A DNA stretch of 6,569 bases from an uncultured Ancrocorticia sp. (GTDB lineage Bacteria; Actinomycetota; Actinomycetes; Actinomycetales; Actinomycetaceae), in the NCBI GenBank assembly GCA_905373325.1, contig CAJPTB010000110.1, positions 1 to 6,569 on the forward strand, written 5' to 3'. Below are positions 5,455-6,569 of the stretch, piece after piece; positions within the stretch are counted from its first letter, which is position 1, and every line of letters starts with the position of its first letter. A program made the position numbers and the translations under genes. The notes beneath the pieces are model-generated. The model was given only the letters and a program-made list of their open reading frames with translations, was not told where the DNA came from and did not search any database.

Positions 5455-6093
5455 TCACGCGTCGATTTCGCCGCGCCTCATCGCCTCGACCACGGCGGAC
5501 GTCCGATCGACGACGCCGAGCTTGGCGAAAGCCCGGGAAAAGTATGTCTTGACCGTGGCCGCGCCCACGCCCAGGGCCGTCGCGATCTGACGATTCGTCA
5601 TCCCCTCCGCCGCGAGCGCCAGGACCCGCTTTTCTTGTTCGGACAGCTCTTCGACTCCGCCGTCGGCCGAAGAACCGCCCCTCACGCTCTGCGTCACAGC
5701 CCTCGCCGCCCTTTCGTCCAGCACGGTGCGTCCCGAGGCAGTCGCTCGAATCGCCTCCGCCAGGCGGAAGGGCTGGATGTCCTTGAGCACGTAGCCGCTG
5801 GCACCCGCCTCAATGGCGGCCAGGATGTCGCGATCGGTGTCGTACATCGTCAAAATGAGGATCTTCGTGTCAGGAGAGATTTGAACCGCCTTGCGGGCCA
5901 CGTCCGAGCCGCTCATGTCGGGCATGCGCAGATCGAGAAGCAAAACGTCCGGGCGCAGCTCTTCAACCAATTCGAGCGCACGCGCGCCTCCCGACGCCTC
6001 GCCGAGCACCTTGAGATTCGCGTACTTTTCGATCATGCTCTTGATTCCCTCGCGAATCATCGGATGGTCGTCGGCCATGACGATCGAGATCAT
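5455..6093 (-). CDS. NarL/FixJ-family response regulator
   Basis: This 212-residue transcription factor has a receiver domain (about 1-120) and a LuxR-type helix-turn-helix (about 148-205). The receiver shows the acidic pair D8/D9, the phosphoacceptor D54 in VLLLDLRMPDMSG, the switch Thr82 and the conserved Lys104 in YVLKD. The DNA-binding part includes LSEQEKRVLALAAEGMTNRQIA and VKTYFSRAFAKL, the classic LuxR signature. The start is the ATG at 6093, whose first three bases share an ATGA with the stop of the upstream kinase gene; AAGGAAAAGG provides the ribosome site. Phosphorylation by that kinase should control its DNA binding. The target genes cannot be read from the sequence. The linker between domains (about 135-147) is Gly/Ser-rich and ordinary. 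Confidence 0.95.
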   Translation of the reverse strand: MISIVMADDHPMIREGIKSMIEKYANLKVLGEASGGARALELVEELRPDVLLLDLRMPDMSGSDVARKAVQISPDTKILILTMYDTDRDILAAIEAGASGYVLKDIQPFRLAEAIRATASGRTVLDERAARAVTQSVRGGSSADGGVEELSEQEKRVLALAAEGMTNRQIATALGVGAATVKTYFSRAFAKLGVVDRTSAVVEAMRRGEIDA

Positions 6094-6569
6094 TCCTTTT
6101 CCTTTCCTTGCGACGGCGAGTCCGCGGCTTCTTGCGAGAGCTGACTCGCCGTTTCTCGCGACGTCGGGCCTGCGGCCGGCGCCGCATTCTCCACGGCGGG
6201 AGCTTCAACCGGAATCCGCGCGAGGACGCGGGTTCCGCGCCCGGGCGAACTGTCGATGCTCACGCTGCCGCCCAGGTCCGCCGCCCTGCCGCGCATGTCG
6301 GAGATCCCGAAACCCGAATCGTCTCCTTCCGGCGCACGCCTCAGGCGGCCTCGTTGCGACACGCTCCGCACGCGAGGAAGGCCAGCTCGTCCCTCGTCCG
6401 CGGGCTTCGGTCGGCTCCGCAAGGCCGCTTGATTTGAGGAGCTGCCGACTTCCGCACCGACGGCGCCCGCCGCTGCAGAGTCAAAACCGACGCCGTCGTC
6501 GCGAACCTCCAAAACCACCGCTCCCGCGGCGGACCGGCTCGAACGCGAGGGGATCGCGGTGGCGCGCTC
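6090..6569 (-). CDS. Sensor histidine kinase (NarX/DesK type), C-terminal part
   Basis: The gene runs off the right edge, so only the last 159 residues are visible: the ATP-binding end of a HisKA_3/HATPase_c kinase that would phosphorylate the response regulator encoded just downstream. The G1 box VRDDGVGFD (about residues 22-30 of the visible part) and the G2-like box GFGISDMRGRAADLGG (86-101) followed by SSPGRGTRV are recognisable. In this family the two boxes are normally about ten residues apart; here 55 residues of low-complexity, Ser/Arg/Ala-rich sequence separate them. A further tail of about 40 residues rich in Ala, Ser, Gln and Glu follows the last beta strand. The N-terminal sensor, membrane segments and phosphoacceptor His are outside the window. 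The stop TGA (6092-6090) overlaps the ATG of the regulator, so the two genes are translationally coupled. Confidence 0.85.
   Translation of the reverse strand, partial: ERATAIPSRSSRSAAGAVVLEVRDDGVGFDSAAAGAVGAEVGSSSNQAALRSRPKPADEGRAGLPRVRSVSQRGRLRRAPEGDDSGFGISDMRGRAADLGGSVSIDSSPGRGTRVLARIPVEAPAVENAAPAAGPTSRETASQLSQEAADSPSQGKEKE

Overview
The window looks like chromosomal DNA from a high-GC Gram-positive bacterium. The core genes are GC-rich, and a PepC-type cysteine aminopeptidase sits beside a NarL-type two-component pair. An Actinomycetaceae-like actinobacterium (Actinomyces/Schaalia) is my best guess, but no rRNA or marker gene fixes the taxonomy.

Layout. The left end (2-922, + strand) is the 3' two thirds of gnd, 6-phosphogluconate dehydrogenase, a pentose phosphate pathway enzyme. 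Next comes about 450 bases without a gene (923-1372). It holds short GC-rich repeats and a strong 65-base hairpin (1130-1194) lying between the converging ends of gnd and the minus-strand genes. Everything to the right is on the minus strand.

Reading right to left, the minus strand starts with the 3' end of a sensor histidine kinase (6569 to 6090), joined by an ATGA overlap to a NarL/FixJ response regulator (6093-5455). An AT-rich gap of about 220 bases follows, then a two-gene cassette. Its first gene encodes a Panacea-domain (DUF4065, PanA/SocA-like) protein (5232-4627), and its second a TacT-like GNAT acetyltransferase (4617-4033), nine bases apart. I read this as a toxin-antitoxin module with an unusual pairing. 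After a 268-base promoter-bearing gap comes pepC (3764-2442), followed 16 bases later by a membrane protein (2425-1373) built from two fused copies of one ancestral gene.

How it fits together. gnd, pepC and the two-component pair look like ordinary chromosomal genes. The GNAT cassette is clearly lower in GC than gnd in sampled blocks (about 42-43% against 63%), consistent with horizontal acquisition between pepC and the two-component operon. pepC and the membrane gene probably share a transcript, because the Shine-Dalgarno of the second gene touches the stop codon of the first. The hairpin at 1153-1171 has a T-rich 3' flank on the minus strand and may end that transcript.

The points most worth a second look are the Panacea-GNAT pair, the duplicated-and-fused membrane protein, the long hairpin, and an insertion of about 45 residues in the kinase ATP lid.
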